Source: Oligoflexia bacterium (GTDB lineage Bacteria; Bdellovibrionota_G; JANQFH01). Taken from it: a stretch of DNA of 64,000 nucleotides. Under the pieces are notes generated by a model. That model had not been told where the DNA came from. It did not search any database and worked only from the letters and a program-made list of their open reading frames with translations. Below are positions 56,947-64,000 of the stretch, piece after piece. The first letter of the stretch is position 1; each line of letters starts with the position of its first letter. Location of the stretch: assembly GCA_028277945.1 (NCBI GenBank), contig JANQFH010000003.1:1-64000 (forward strand), written 5' to 3'. The translations under genes and the position numbers were made by a program.

Positions 56947-58353
56947 ATGACCAATCACGCGGTGCGTACACGCTTTGCACCATCACCTACAGGCTATTTA
57001 CACATCGGCAGTGCACGGACCGCCCTGTTTAACTTTCTCTACGCCCGCCATTGCGATGGTTGTTTTATTCTCCGCATGGAGGATACCGATCGTGAACGGT
57101 CCACAAAACAGGCGTGTGACGCAATCCTCGACGGCATGCGTTGGCTAGGGCTTAACTGGGACGAAGGCCCCATTTACCAGCACCAACGTCAACAGCTTTA
57201 CGAAGAGAACATTGAAAAGCTTCTTGCGGATGACCACGCCTATGTCTGTGACTGTTCCGCCGAGTTGCTCGAAGAAAAACGAAAGAAGGCAATCGCCAGT
57301 GGAGAAAAACCAAAATACGATGGCACTTGTCGAGAACGACGGTTGTCACGTGAAAAAAACCGAGTTGTCCGTTTCAAGTGTCCGCAGAACGGCACCACCA
57401 CAGTCCACGACTTGATAAAGGGAGAGGTGCCCTTTGACAACCGGGAGCTCGACGACGTCGTTCTTGTGCGTTCCAACGGTACTCCGACCTACAACTTCGT
57501 GGTGGTTGTTGACGATATAGCCCTACGCATCACCCATGTGTTGCGTGGCGATGACCACCTCAACAATACGCCAAAACAGCTACTACTCTATAAGGCACTC
57601 GGGGTAACGCCGCCAAAAATGGGCCATCTACCACTCATTCTCGGAGAGGACAGAGCACGATTAAGCAAGCGTCATGGTGCTACAGCTGTGCAACAGTATC
57701 GGGAAGACGGCTTTCTGCCTGAGGCGATGATAAACTTTCTTGCTCGCCTTGGCTGGTCACACGGCAATGAAGAAATATTTTCCATGGACGATTTGATTAA
57801 AAAGTTCAACCTGGAGAACATTGGTACATCACCTGCGGTTTTCAATCAGGAGAAACTCTTGTGGTTGAACCATCACTACCTCCGTCAACATAGTGTTAAA
57901 GATTTAACCAGCGCTATTCGTCCACATATTAAAGCCGGCCAAGAACATTTAACAACACCGCAGTGGCAGAAGTTACTCAAAGAGCTCAGCGAACGCTGTA
58001 AAACCCTTAAAGAATTTACTAAAGCCGCGAATTACTTTTTTCACGATGACCTCACTTATGATGCTACAGCTAAGAGTAAGTTCTTTACTTTACAGATGAA
58101 ACAACCGCTGACGCAGTTACGCCAACAGCTGGCTACGTTAGAGCGTTTTGACGAACCTGCTATTGAGACTGTCTTTAAGCAGGTCCTTGATAAGAGCGGC
58201 GTTAAAATGAAACCCTTAGCGCAGGCAGTTCGTCTCGCCTTAACTGGTAGAACTTTTAGTCCGGGAATCTATACTCTAGTCTATGTTGTCGGTCAGCAGC
58301 GGACCATAAAACGTCTTGACGACGCCATTTCACAGATTGAGGAGACCGCATGA
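56947..58353 (+). CDS. gltX: glutamate-tRNA ligase
   Basis: 468 residues, class I synthetase with APSPTGYLHIGSARTALFNFL (HIGH-type) and RLSKRHGATAV (KMSKS-type). It charges tRNA-Glu (and, in many bacteria lacking GlnRS, tRNA-Gln). A TTGAGT-17-TAGGGT promoter-like pair ends ten bases upstream. The epimerase gene overlaps its end by four bases. Confidence 0.97.
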   Translation: MTNHAVRTRFAPSPTGYLHIGSARTALFNFLYARHCDGCFILRMEDTDRERSTKQACDAILDGMRWLGLNWDEGPIYQHQRQQLYEENIEKLLADDHAYVCDCSAELLEEKRKKAIASGEKPKYDGTCRERRLSREKNRVVRFKCPQNGTTTVHDLIKGEVPFDNRELDDVVLVRSNGTPTYNFVVVVDDIALRITHVLRGDDHLNNTPKQLLLYKALGVTPPKMGHLPLILGEDRARLSKRHGATAVQQYREDGFLPEAMINFLARLGWSHGNEEIFSMDDLIKKFNLENIGTSPAVFNQEKLLWLNHHYLRQHSVKDLTSAIRPHIKAGQEHLTTPQWQKLLKELSERCKTLKEFTKAANYFFHDDLTYDATAKSKFFTLQMKQPLTQLRQQLATLERFDEPAIETVFKQVLDKSGVKMKPLAQAVRLALTGRTFSPGIYTLVYVVGQQRTIKRLDDAISQIEETA

Positions 58354-59270
58354 AAGTCTTAATCACTGGGGGAACTGGATTTATTGGCTCCCACGTTGTT
58401 GAAGCTTATCTTGAAAACGGGCACGAGGTCGTTGTGCTGGATCGTGGTTCAACCGCGCATCCCGTGCAACCTCCTTCTGGAGTTCCGTGGATCCGAGAGG
58501 ACCTCAGCCAATTTGACCTGAAAAAACTCTTTAAGCAACATCGCTTTGATGTGATTAATCATCAGGCAGCACAGGTAAACCTACGCACCTCTTTGAGTGA
58601 CCCAGCCTATGACGCCACTCACAACATCCTCGCGACGATCCGTCTGCTACAGAGTGCGATCATGGCGGAAAAGCCGCCGCAGCGCTTTATCTTTGCTTCC
58701 AGCGGCGGCGCCATCTATGGGAGAACAACTCATTTCCCGACGCCAGAGAACGTACCACTGCAACCAACCAGCCCCTACGGACTGGCAAAACTGACTGCAG
58801 AGCGCTACATTGAGTTTTTCCGCAATACTTATAAGTTGAAGTCAGTGATTTTACGATACTCTAATGTCTATGGTCCACGCCAAGATCCAACTGGGGAAGC
58901 GGGTGTGGTGGCAATTTTTCTAGACCTGTTGCAAAGAGGCGAGACGCCGACGATTTACGGAGATGGTACGCAGACACGCGATTTTGTCTACGTTAAGGAT
59001 GTGGCCCGCGCCAACGTTGCAGCGCTGACACAAGATGTAGAAGGTACCTTTAATATTGGCATGGCAAAGGAGGCATCAATCAACGAGGTTGCGGCTAAGA
59101 TTCAAGCTGTTGTTAGAACCAATATTAAACCGCGGCATGTCAGCCCTATTCCTGGAGAACTACAACGCTCGGTTATTGACATCAGCCGCGCACGCAATGA
59201 ACTTGGCTGGCAGCCAGTTACGAACTTTGAAACCGGTCTTAGCAACACGCTTAGAAGTTTGCAGCGCTGA
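58350..59270 (+). CDS. NAD-dependent nucleotide-sugar epimerase (GalE-like SDR)
   Basis: 306 residues, extended SDR. The NAD-binding GGTGFIGSHVVEAYL, the active-site Tyr/Lys in SPYGLAKLTAERY and the GDGTQTRDFVYVKDVARA are clear. It probably interconverts UDP-sugars (UDP-glucose 4-epimerase type), but the exact sugar is not visible from sequence. Translationally coupled to gltX; the convergent hydrolase gene overlaps its 3' end by 20 bases. Confidence 0.88.
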   Translation: MKVLITGGTGFIGSHVVEAYLENGHEVVVLDRGSTAHPVQPPSGVPWIREDLSQFDLKKLFKQHRFDVINHQAAQVNLRTSLSDPAYDATHNILATIRLLQSAIMAEKPPQRFIFASSGGAIYGRTTHFPTPENVPLQPTSPYGLAKLTAERYIEFFRNTYKLKSVILRYSNVYGPRQDPTGEAGVVAIFLDLLQRGETPTIYGDGTQTRDFVYVKDVARANVAALTQDVEGTFNIGMAKEASINEVAAKIQAVVRTNIKPRHVSPIPGELQRSVIDISRARNELGWQPVTNFETGLSNTLRSLQR

Positions 59271-59907
59271 AATTGCCATGCTTTAGAAAGTGCAAAACTA
59301 GTTCAAAGGTATCTCGTCTATACATTATAAAGGTATGGCCACTACAAATGGCTATCCAATCTTTCATCTCCTCGAACTTGGTCTCTTCTACAGTGACGAT
59401 GTAATCATCACCACCCGATGGCATGCGTGCTGCACCTTCATGACGTTTCCTTCTGCCAGCGATAACTCCGACTTCATGTTGGCAACTGGGGAAGGCCTGC
59501 TGGTAAAACTCTGTATCTGCAAGCTGCTGACCTGCTGCTCCAGTGATGGCCCTGTAAAACCAATGGTGCTGCAACCGATTTGCTAGCGTTGCCGGCTTGT
59601 TTGGCGGTGCCAACATGACGAGACGCTGTAGCTGAGCAGATGCAAAGTGGCACGCATAGTAGCGACTAACAAGCGCGCCAAGAGAGTGGCCAACAAGATG
59701 AAACCGAGTATCGCCATGACGTTGCTGTTGGCTGTCAATAAACTGTCTGAGTTTGCCTGCATGTCTCTGCACGGTGCCACGAAAGGAGAGATACGAGAAG
59801 AGATGCGTTCGATAACCGGCTCGGCGTAGTCGACGTCCCAACAGCCACATCGAAGGTGATGTGCGGCAGAGACCGTGCAGCAGATAGACCGTCTCAGACG
59901 CACTCAT
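59251..59907 (-). CDS. alpha/beta hydrolase, lipase-like
   Basis: 218 residues. The oxyanion-side YLLHGLCRTSPSMWLLG and the nucleophile elbow VGHSLGALVSRYY give a serine hydrolase; Asp in DYIVTVEE and His in SGHTFIMY are possible triad partners. It resembles a small esterase or triacylglycerol-lipase-like family. Its start overlaps the methyltransferase stop upstream. Substrate unknown. Confidence 0.82.
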   Translation of the reverse strand: MSASETVYLLHGLCRTSPSMWLLGRRLRRAGYRTHLFSYLSFRGTVQRHAGKLRQFIDSQQQRHGDTRFHLVGHSLGALVSRYYACHFASAQLQRLVMLAPPNKPATLANRLQHHWFYRAITGAAGQQLADTEFYQQAFPSCQHEVGVIAGRRKRHEGAARMPSGGDDYIVTVEETKFEEMKDWIAICSGHTFIMYRRDTFELVLHFLKHGNFSAANF

Positions 59908-60704
59908 GTGGCAGCCGAGGCCAAACTAGAGGTCAGTCGAAACAGTGCTATGGCGCAAGCCGTAGAAACGTTCAGGGAGTCTATCTCGCCCTGCATAGAG
60001 ATGGTGAAATGGTAATCAGCGGCACGCACTACTAAAGGACGGATGCCTGCACCTTCGCCACCTGCTACCAGCACCCATGGGGTGGGAGGATCAGCATCGT
60101 ACGATAACAAGGGAGGAGCATGGGTATGGTGCTGCTGCTCTTCAGATGTTGGTGGCAGCAACGCCACCACCCAATATCCTGCACTCTTAAGCTGCTCGAG
60201 GCTACGCTCAAGGTTGGTGACATAAAGTAGCGGCGTGTGAAATGCTGCACCTGCGCTCGCCTGTACCGCAGCGGCTCGAAGCGGTGCTGTATGATTTTTC
60301 GGGGCGAGCACCGTACCCACGCCAAAAGCATTTGCACAACGTAGCAAGGCGCCTAGGTTCATAGGATCTTGCACCCGGTCAAGTGCTAGCAGGTTGGCCT
60401 TGTTCTCTGCGCTTGTCAGCTCTTCTAAACTTACTGTGGGCAGGCTATCAATAACACAGGCTATGCCTTGGTGATCTCTGTCGCCGGTAATCTGGTCTAG
60501 ACGCCGGCGTTCGACAATCTCGATTTCAGGTGAGTGTTTAAGCCCGCTCCGCTTGGCTACCTCGGCTGTGGCATAAACTTTACACACCCTTACCCTATTA
60601 CTACGCAGTGCTTCGTTGACGACCCGCATACCGCTGTAGGTTGAAATGTGGCGGCCTGTAGCCTGACCTTTCTTTTGCCGAGATCTTGTTGCCTTTGCTG
60701 CCAT
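59904..60704 (-). CDS. rlmB: SpoU-family 23S rRNA 2'-O-methyltransferase (RlmB-like)
   Basis: 266 residues. The SPOUT signatures are NLGALLRCANAFGVG, ASAGAAFHTPLLYV, VAGGEGAGIRP and the final SMQGEIDSLNVSTACAIALF. A basic N-terminus and an N-terminal substrate-binding domain fit RlmB (Gm2251) or TrmH-type enzymes. Confidence 0.92.
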   Translation of the reverse strand: MAAKATRSRQKKGQATGRHISTYSGMRVVNEALRSNRVRVCKVYATAEVAKRSGLKHSPEIEIVERRRLDQITGDRDHQGIACVIDSLPTVSLEELTSAENKANLLALDRVQDPMNLGALLRCANAFGVGTVLAPKNHTAPLRAAAVQASAGAAFHTPLLYVTNLERSLEQLKSAGYWVVALLPPTSEEQQHHTHAPPLLSYDADPPTPWVLVAGGEGAGIRPLVVRAADYHFTISMQGEIDSLNVSTACAIALFRLTSSLASAAT

Positions 60705-60721
60705 CAGAGGTTACCACAAAG

Positions 60722-61306
60722 TCAGTTCTTAGGAGTTGCCTTAACCTTTGCCCTACCCTCCTCAATCACCACCTTAAAAGCAACCCGTTTGCAGTTGTAA
60801 CGTTTCTTAATCAAGGCGGTTTGCTGTTTGAGCGTTGCTGCCAAACGCTCGCGGCTCAAAGCCTCCGTGCTTTCGCCTGTCTGTTGTTTGGCCTGGATAA
60901 GCCGATCAAACACCTGAGACAGCACCTCTGGTTTCTTCGCACTCGTGGTCGGCGCTGCTGACTTTTGTAAAAAAGCCGAACGTTCTTGAGCATGAATCTT
61001 GTGTTTAAAGAGATCCCGTTTATAGTGTCCCTCGTCGATTTCACGCAATACGCGGTTCCAGTAGTTCTGGAACGAGTTAAAACGTGCCACTAGGCCATCA
61101 TAACGAAATTTCAGGCCTGTGTTTTGGATCGGTACACCGCTATAACGTTGTATGAGCTGCTCCACCTCACGGCGTAACTTCGCTGGCTCAAGCTTTTCCA
61201 TACCAAGAAAGTACTGTTCGTAGCGTTGCTTCAACTCATTAAGACGGCGCTCGAGCAGCTCGACATCTCGCAATAATCTATCAGCCTCTGACCGCTCCAA
61301 TCGCAT
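60722..61306 (-). CDS. MXAN_5187-like coiled-coil protein
   Basis: 194 residues, helical. N-terminal coiled coil (LLRDVELLERRLNELKQRYE), then YFLGMEKLEPAKLRREVEQL, NTGLKFRYDGLVARFNSFQN and YWNRVLREIDEG, which match the myxobacterial MXAN_5187 C-terminal domain family. Function unknown; its presence supports a deltaproteobacterial origin. Divergent from the calcium-loop lipoprotein. Confidence 0.78.
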   Translation of the reverse strand: MRLERSEADRLLRDVELLERRLNELKQRYEQYFLGMEKLEPAKLRREVEQLIQRYSGVPIQNTGLKFRYDGLVARFNSFQNYWNRVLREIDEGHYKRDLFKHKIHAQERSAFLQKSAAPTTSAKKPEVLSQVFDRLIQAKQQTGESTEALSRERLAATLKQQTALIKKRYNCKRVAFKVVIEEGRAKVKATPKN

Positions 61307-61430
61307 ACTCCTGGCAACTGCCTCGAGAAAGCGCTATTATTGTAGCATCCAAAGCCGTACAGAAAAGCGAAAATGAATCCTAACGAAACATTGACAAAAC
61401 TGCCTCTTTCTCAGTAGTTCCTTGGCAGCG

Positions 61431-61970
61431 ATGTATCCTTTGTATATCGCCATACTCTTGTTCTGCCTAACGGTTGCCTGTCAATCCGCTAGGGTGATTG
61501 AAGTTAGACAACCGTCAGTAACACCAGAGACCAGTCAGGACGACCTGGTGGAAACCTTTGATCGTAACAACGATAAGCGTGACGACGGCTGGATCTACTA
61601 CAAACAAGAGGGCAAGCAGCGTGTTGTAATCAAACGACTGACCGATCTCAACTTTGATGGCAAAATCGACGTCAGTCAGTTTTACGAGGATAGCATGATT
61701 GTAGTCGAGGAAATTGACCTTGATTTTGATTCAAAGCCAGACATCCGTAACTACTACAAAGAAGGCGAGCGAACCAAGAGTGAGCTTGACCTTGGTTTTG
61801 ATGGCCAAACCGATGTCTGGCGCTATTACGAAGACGGCATGTTAGTACGCAAAGAACGTGATACCAACAACGATGGCATTGTCGACGAGTGGGAGTACTA
61901 TCAAGAGGGTAAACTACAGCGTGCCGGTAAGGATATCAATGGTGATGGCGTTGTTGATACCTGGCAGTGA
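61431..61970 (+). CDS. lipoprotein with six calcium-loop repeats
   Basis: 179 residues from ATG 61431, lipobox ending at C17 (FCLTVAC). The rest is six ~23-residue repeats, each with an EF-hand-like D-x-N-x-D-G-x-x-D loop followed by Tyr-Tyr and Glu/Asp-Gly (DTNNDGIVDEWEYYQEGK, DINGDGVVDTWQ). Several repeats lose one loop residue (FDSKPD). Such repeats occur in deltaproteobacterial surface lipoproteins and probably bind calcium. A perfect TTGACA lies 35 bases upstream. Confidence 0.78.
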   Translation: MYPLYIAILLFCLTVACQSARVIEVRQPSVTPETSQDDLVETFDRNNDKRDDGWIYYKQEGKQRVVIKRLTDLNFDGKIDVSQFYEDSMIVVEEIDLDFDSKPDIRNYYKEGERTKSELDLGFDGQTDVWRYYEDGMLVRKERDTNNDGIVDEWEYYQEGKLQRAGKDINGDGVVDTWQ

Positions 61971-61979
61971 ACGATCTTT

Positions 61980-64000
61980 ATGATAAAAACAGCGGACAGT
62001 TTTGCTTGTCGCTTGCAGCTGCAGCTTGAAAAAAGCACCTTTGACTATTTTGATCTGCAACAACTAGAAAAGCAATTTCCTGGCAAAATCTCCCGGCTAC
62101 CCTTCTGCTTGAAAGTACTCCTAGAAAACAGCCTACGCCAAGACGATGGTTCCAAAGAGCGCCGACAAGAGATTGAAGCGCTCATCCACTGGAATGCACG
62201 CCAACAGCAGCGCCAGGAGATCAGCTTTCTACCTGCACGCGTGGTACTCCAAGATTTAACGGGGGTGCCAGCACTAGTCGACTTCGCGGTCATGCGCGAT
62301 GCCATGGCAAAGATGGGTGGCGATGCCAGCAAAATTGACACTCAGCTACCTGCGGATCTGGTTATCGACCACTCGGTGCAGGTGGATCACTTTGGCAGTG
62401 CAGCAGCCTTTAAGCACAACGTACAAAAGGAGTTTGAACGCAACCGTGAGCGCTACACCTTTTTGCGCTGGGGACAGCGGGCCCTAGACAACTTGAGAGT
62501 CGTACCCCCGGGTACGGGAATCGTGCATCAAGTCAACCTCGAATACCTGGCCAAAGTCGTCTTTACCCAGCAGCAGGAGGATATCTGTTGGGCTTACCCA
62601 GACACTCTGGTTGGTACGGACAGCCACACCACCATGATCAACGGTCTGGGCGTGCTTGGTTGGGGAGTCGGTGGCATTGAGGCTGAGGCGGCCATGCTTG
62701 GCGAACCCATCAGCCTGCTTATCCCCGATGTGATCGGCTTCAAACTCAAGGGTGAATTAGCTGAAGGTGCCACCGCCACCGATCTGGTGCTCACCATCAC
62801 GCAGATGCTGCGTGACTACGGTGTGGTCGGCAAATTCGTCGAATTCTACGGAGAGGGGCTTCGTCATCTAAGCCTTGCTGACCGTGCTACCATCAGCAAC
62901 ATGGCCCCCGAGCAAGGTGCAACCTGCGCCATTTTTCCCATCGACACAGAGACGCTGCACTACCTGCGTTTTACTGGCAGAGATGCGGCGCATGTGGATC
63001 TGGTAGAGGCCTACTACAAAGCGCAGGGCATGATGCATACCCCAGCAAGTGCGGCCGCTGATTATAGTGAGCACCTTGAGCTTGATCTTAAAGAGGTGGT
63101 TGCCTCACTCTCGGGTCCAAGACGGCCGCAAGATCGTTTTCCACTGACGCAGGCAAAAACAAACTTCCGCAAAGAGCTCGATAATTTTCTGCAGCTGCAA
63201 TCACAAACAGACAAAAACCCTGTTGTTGAGCTGCAGTTGCCCGAGACTAAGGAGAACTGCCAACTCAAACATGGTTCTGTGGTCATCTCTGCGATCACCA
63301 GCTGCACCAACACCTCCAACCCGGCGGTAATGATAGCTGCTGGACTGTTGGCAAAAAAGGCGGTTGAGCGTGGTTTGCAACGACCCCCTTGGGTGAAGAG
63401 TAGTTTGGCACCTGGTTCTAAGGTGGTCACCGACTATCTCAACGACAGTGGCCTCACCCCCTATTTGGAGAAGCTTGGTTACAACCTGGTCGGCTACGGT
63501 TGTACCACCTGTATTGGCAACAGCGGACCTCTGTCTACTGAGATTGCCCAAGCAATCCAACAACACAACCTGGTTGCCTGCTCCGTGCTATCAGGCAATC
63601 GCAACTTTGAAGGGCGCATTAACCCACACACCCGCTTCAACTACCTCGCCTCGCCACCGCTGGTGGTCGCTTACGGTCTAGCCGGACGTATGGATATTGA
63701 CTGGCAACAAGAGCCTGTCGGCAATGATAAAAACGGCAAGCCCGCCTACCTCAGAGATATCTGGCCAACCCAAGCAGAGGTCCAACGCAGCATCGATGCG
63801 TGCGTTAAGACTGAGATGTTTCAGCAACAGTACAGCAAGGTCTTCGAGGGTGAGGCAACCTGGCAGAGCTTGCCGGTACCAAAGGGCAGCCGCTACGACT
63901 GGAATGAGACCTCCACTTACATCAAAGCACCCACCTTCTTTGATGCCATGCCACCCTCAGCCGCGCCACTGCAACCGATTATGGGCATGCGGCTGTTGGC
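61980..64000 (+). CDS. acnA: aconitate hydratase (partial)
   Basis: The first 673 codons of a roughly 890-residue aconitase; the rest lies beyond the window. The [4Fe-4S] ligands C442 (SCTNTSNPAV), C508 and C511 (GCTTCIGNSG) are all in place and match the AcnA spacing. PPGTGIVHQVNLEYLA, PDTLVGTDSHTTMING and GWGVGGIEAEA confirm the AcnA/IRP family rather than AcnB. It isomerises citrate to isocitrate. Short gap (nine bases) after the lipoprotein, so possibly cotranscribed. Confidence 0.95.
   Translation, partial: MIKTADSFACRLQLQLEKSTFDYFDLQQLEKQFPGKISRLPFCLKVLLENSLRQDDGSKERRQEIEALIHWNARQQQRQEISFLPARVVLQDLTGVPALVDFAVMRDAMAKMGGDASKIDTQLPADLVIDHSVQVDHFGSAAAFKHNVQKEFERNRERYTFLRWGQRALDNLRVVPPGTGIVHQVNLEYLAKVVFTQQQEDICWAYPDTLVGTDSHTTMINGLGVLGWGVGGIEAEAAMLGEPISLLIPDVIGFKLKGELAEGATATDLVLTITQMLRDYGVVGKFVEFYGEGLRHLSLADRATISNMAPEQGATCAIFPIDTETLHYLRFTGRDAAHVDLVEAYYKAQGMMHTPASAAADYSEHLELDLKEVVASLSGPRRPQDRFPLTQAKTNFRKELDNFLQLQSQTDKNPVVELQLPETKENCQLKHGSVVISAITSCTNTSNPAVMIAAGLLAKKAVERGLQRPPWVKSSLAPGSKVVTDYLNDSGLTPYLEKLGYNLVGYGCTTCIGNSGPLSTEIAQAIQQHNLVACSVLSGNRNFEGRINPHTRFNYLASPPLVVAYGLAGRMDIDWQQEPVGNDKNGKPAYLRDIWPTQAEVQRSIDACVKTEMFQQQYSKVFEGEATWQSLPVPKGSRYDWNETSTYIKAPTFFDAMPPSAAPLQPIMGMRLL

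Noticed and set aside
56930-56947. Leaderless start for gltX and the diacylglycerol-kinase-like gene from a TAGGGT -10
   Set aside because: The TAGGGT boxes are only a three-of-six match and an AGGG ribosome-like run precedes both ATGs.

Overview
The window reads as one contiguous stretch of a Gram-negative bacterial chromosome of moderate GC. Outer-membrane biogenesis genes (SurA/PpiC foldases, MlaC, TolC, CpoB, an LpoA-like lipoprotein), two DUF507 genes, a REC-DUF4388 regulator and an MXAN_5187-like coiled-coil gene together suggest a deltaproteobacterial-grade lineage (Myxococcota, Desulfobacterota, Bdellovibrionota or SAR324). That placement is inference from gene content, not a phylogeny. 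Most of the window is housekeeping DNA in tight, often overlapping operons (many ATGA junctions).

Region by region. 0-7.2 kb (minus): tRNA-Asn, a LysM protein / PEGA-type Ser-Thr kinase / PP2C phosphatase cassette, then a zinc-ribbon coiled-coil gene, RNase HI, NAD kinase and recN. 7.2-11.5 kb (minus): a CAT-anticodon tRNA and the classical rpsU-dnaG-rpoD macromolecular-synthesis cluster. 11.5-14.1 kb (minus): metK-ahcY, the SAM cycle. 14.1-19.1 kb (minus): an envelope block of tolC, a CDP-alcohol phosphatidyltransferase and mlaC, then cpoB and a LysM lipoprotein-like gene ending at a 28-bp perfect hairpin. 19.3-27.2 kb is the most accessory-looking part: cytidine deaminase, a broken short-chain dehydrogenase tail, a BrnT/BrnA toxin-antitoxin pair, glutamine amidotransferase, DEDDh exonuclease, QueD-like protein, glyoxalase II, a 657-residue exported protein of unknown function, two small Flp-type pilins and a HicA/HicB pair. 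27.2-30.7 kb (minus): surE-pcm-yqaA-nlpD-like, as in many proteobacteria but without rpoS beside it. 30.8-41.7 kb (plus): mfd, three PpiC-type foldases, uvrA and a REC-DUF4388-J-like-TPR regulator. 41.7-50.9 kb: dnaJ, a diacylglycerol-kinase-like gene, two DUF507 genes, a secreted HExxH metalloprotease-like protein, tadA, a lipoprotein, a very unusual beta-propeller/C-terminal-anchor/beta-barrel fusion, and truA. 50.8-56.9 kb (minus): LpoA-like lipoprotein, inverted repeats, dnaK, grpE and hemW. 57-64 kb: gltX, a sugar epimerase, a lipase-like hydrolase, rlmB-like methyltransferase, a coiled-coil gene, a calcium-loop repeat lipoprotein, and acnA running off the end.

I find no CRISPR array, complete insertion sequence, prophage or biosynthetic cluster. 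The items most worth follow-up are the propeller/barrel fusion, the degenerate J-domain regulator, the foldase block between two transcription-coupled-repair genes, apparent leaderless promoters at brnT and mfd, the orphan pilin pair with the structured stretch just upstream, and the large inverted repeats near 17.0 and 52.9 kb.
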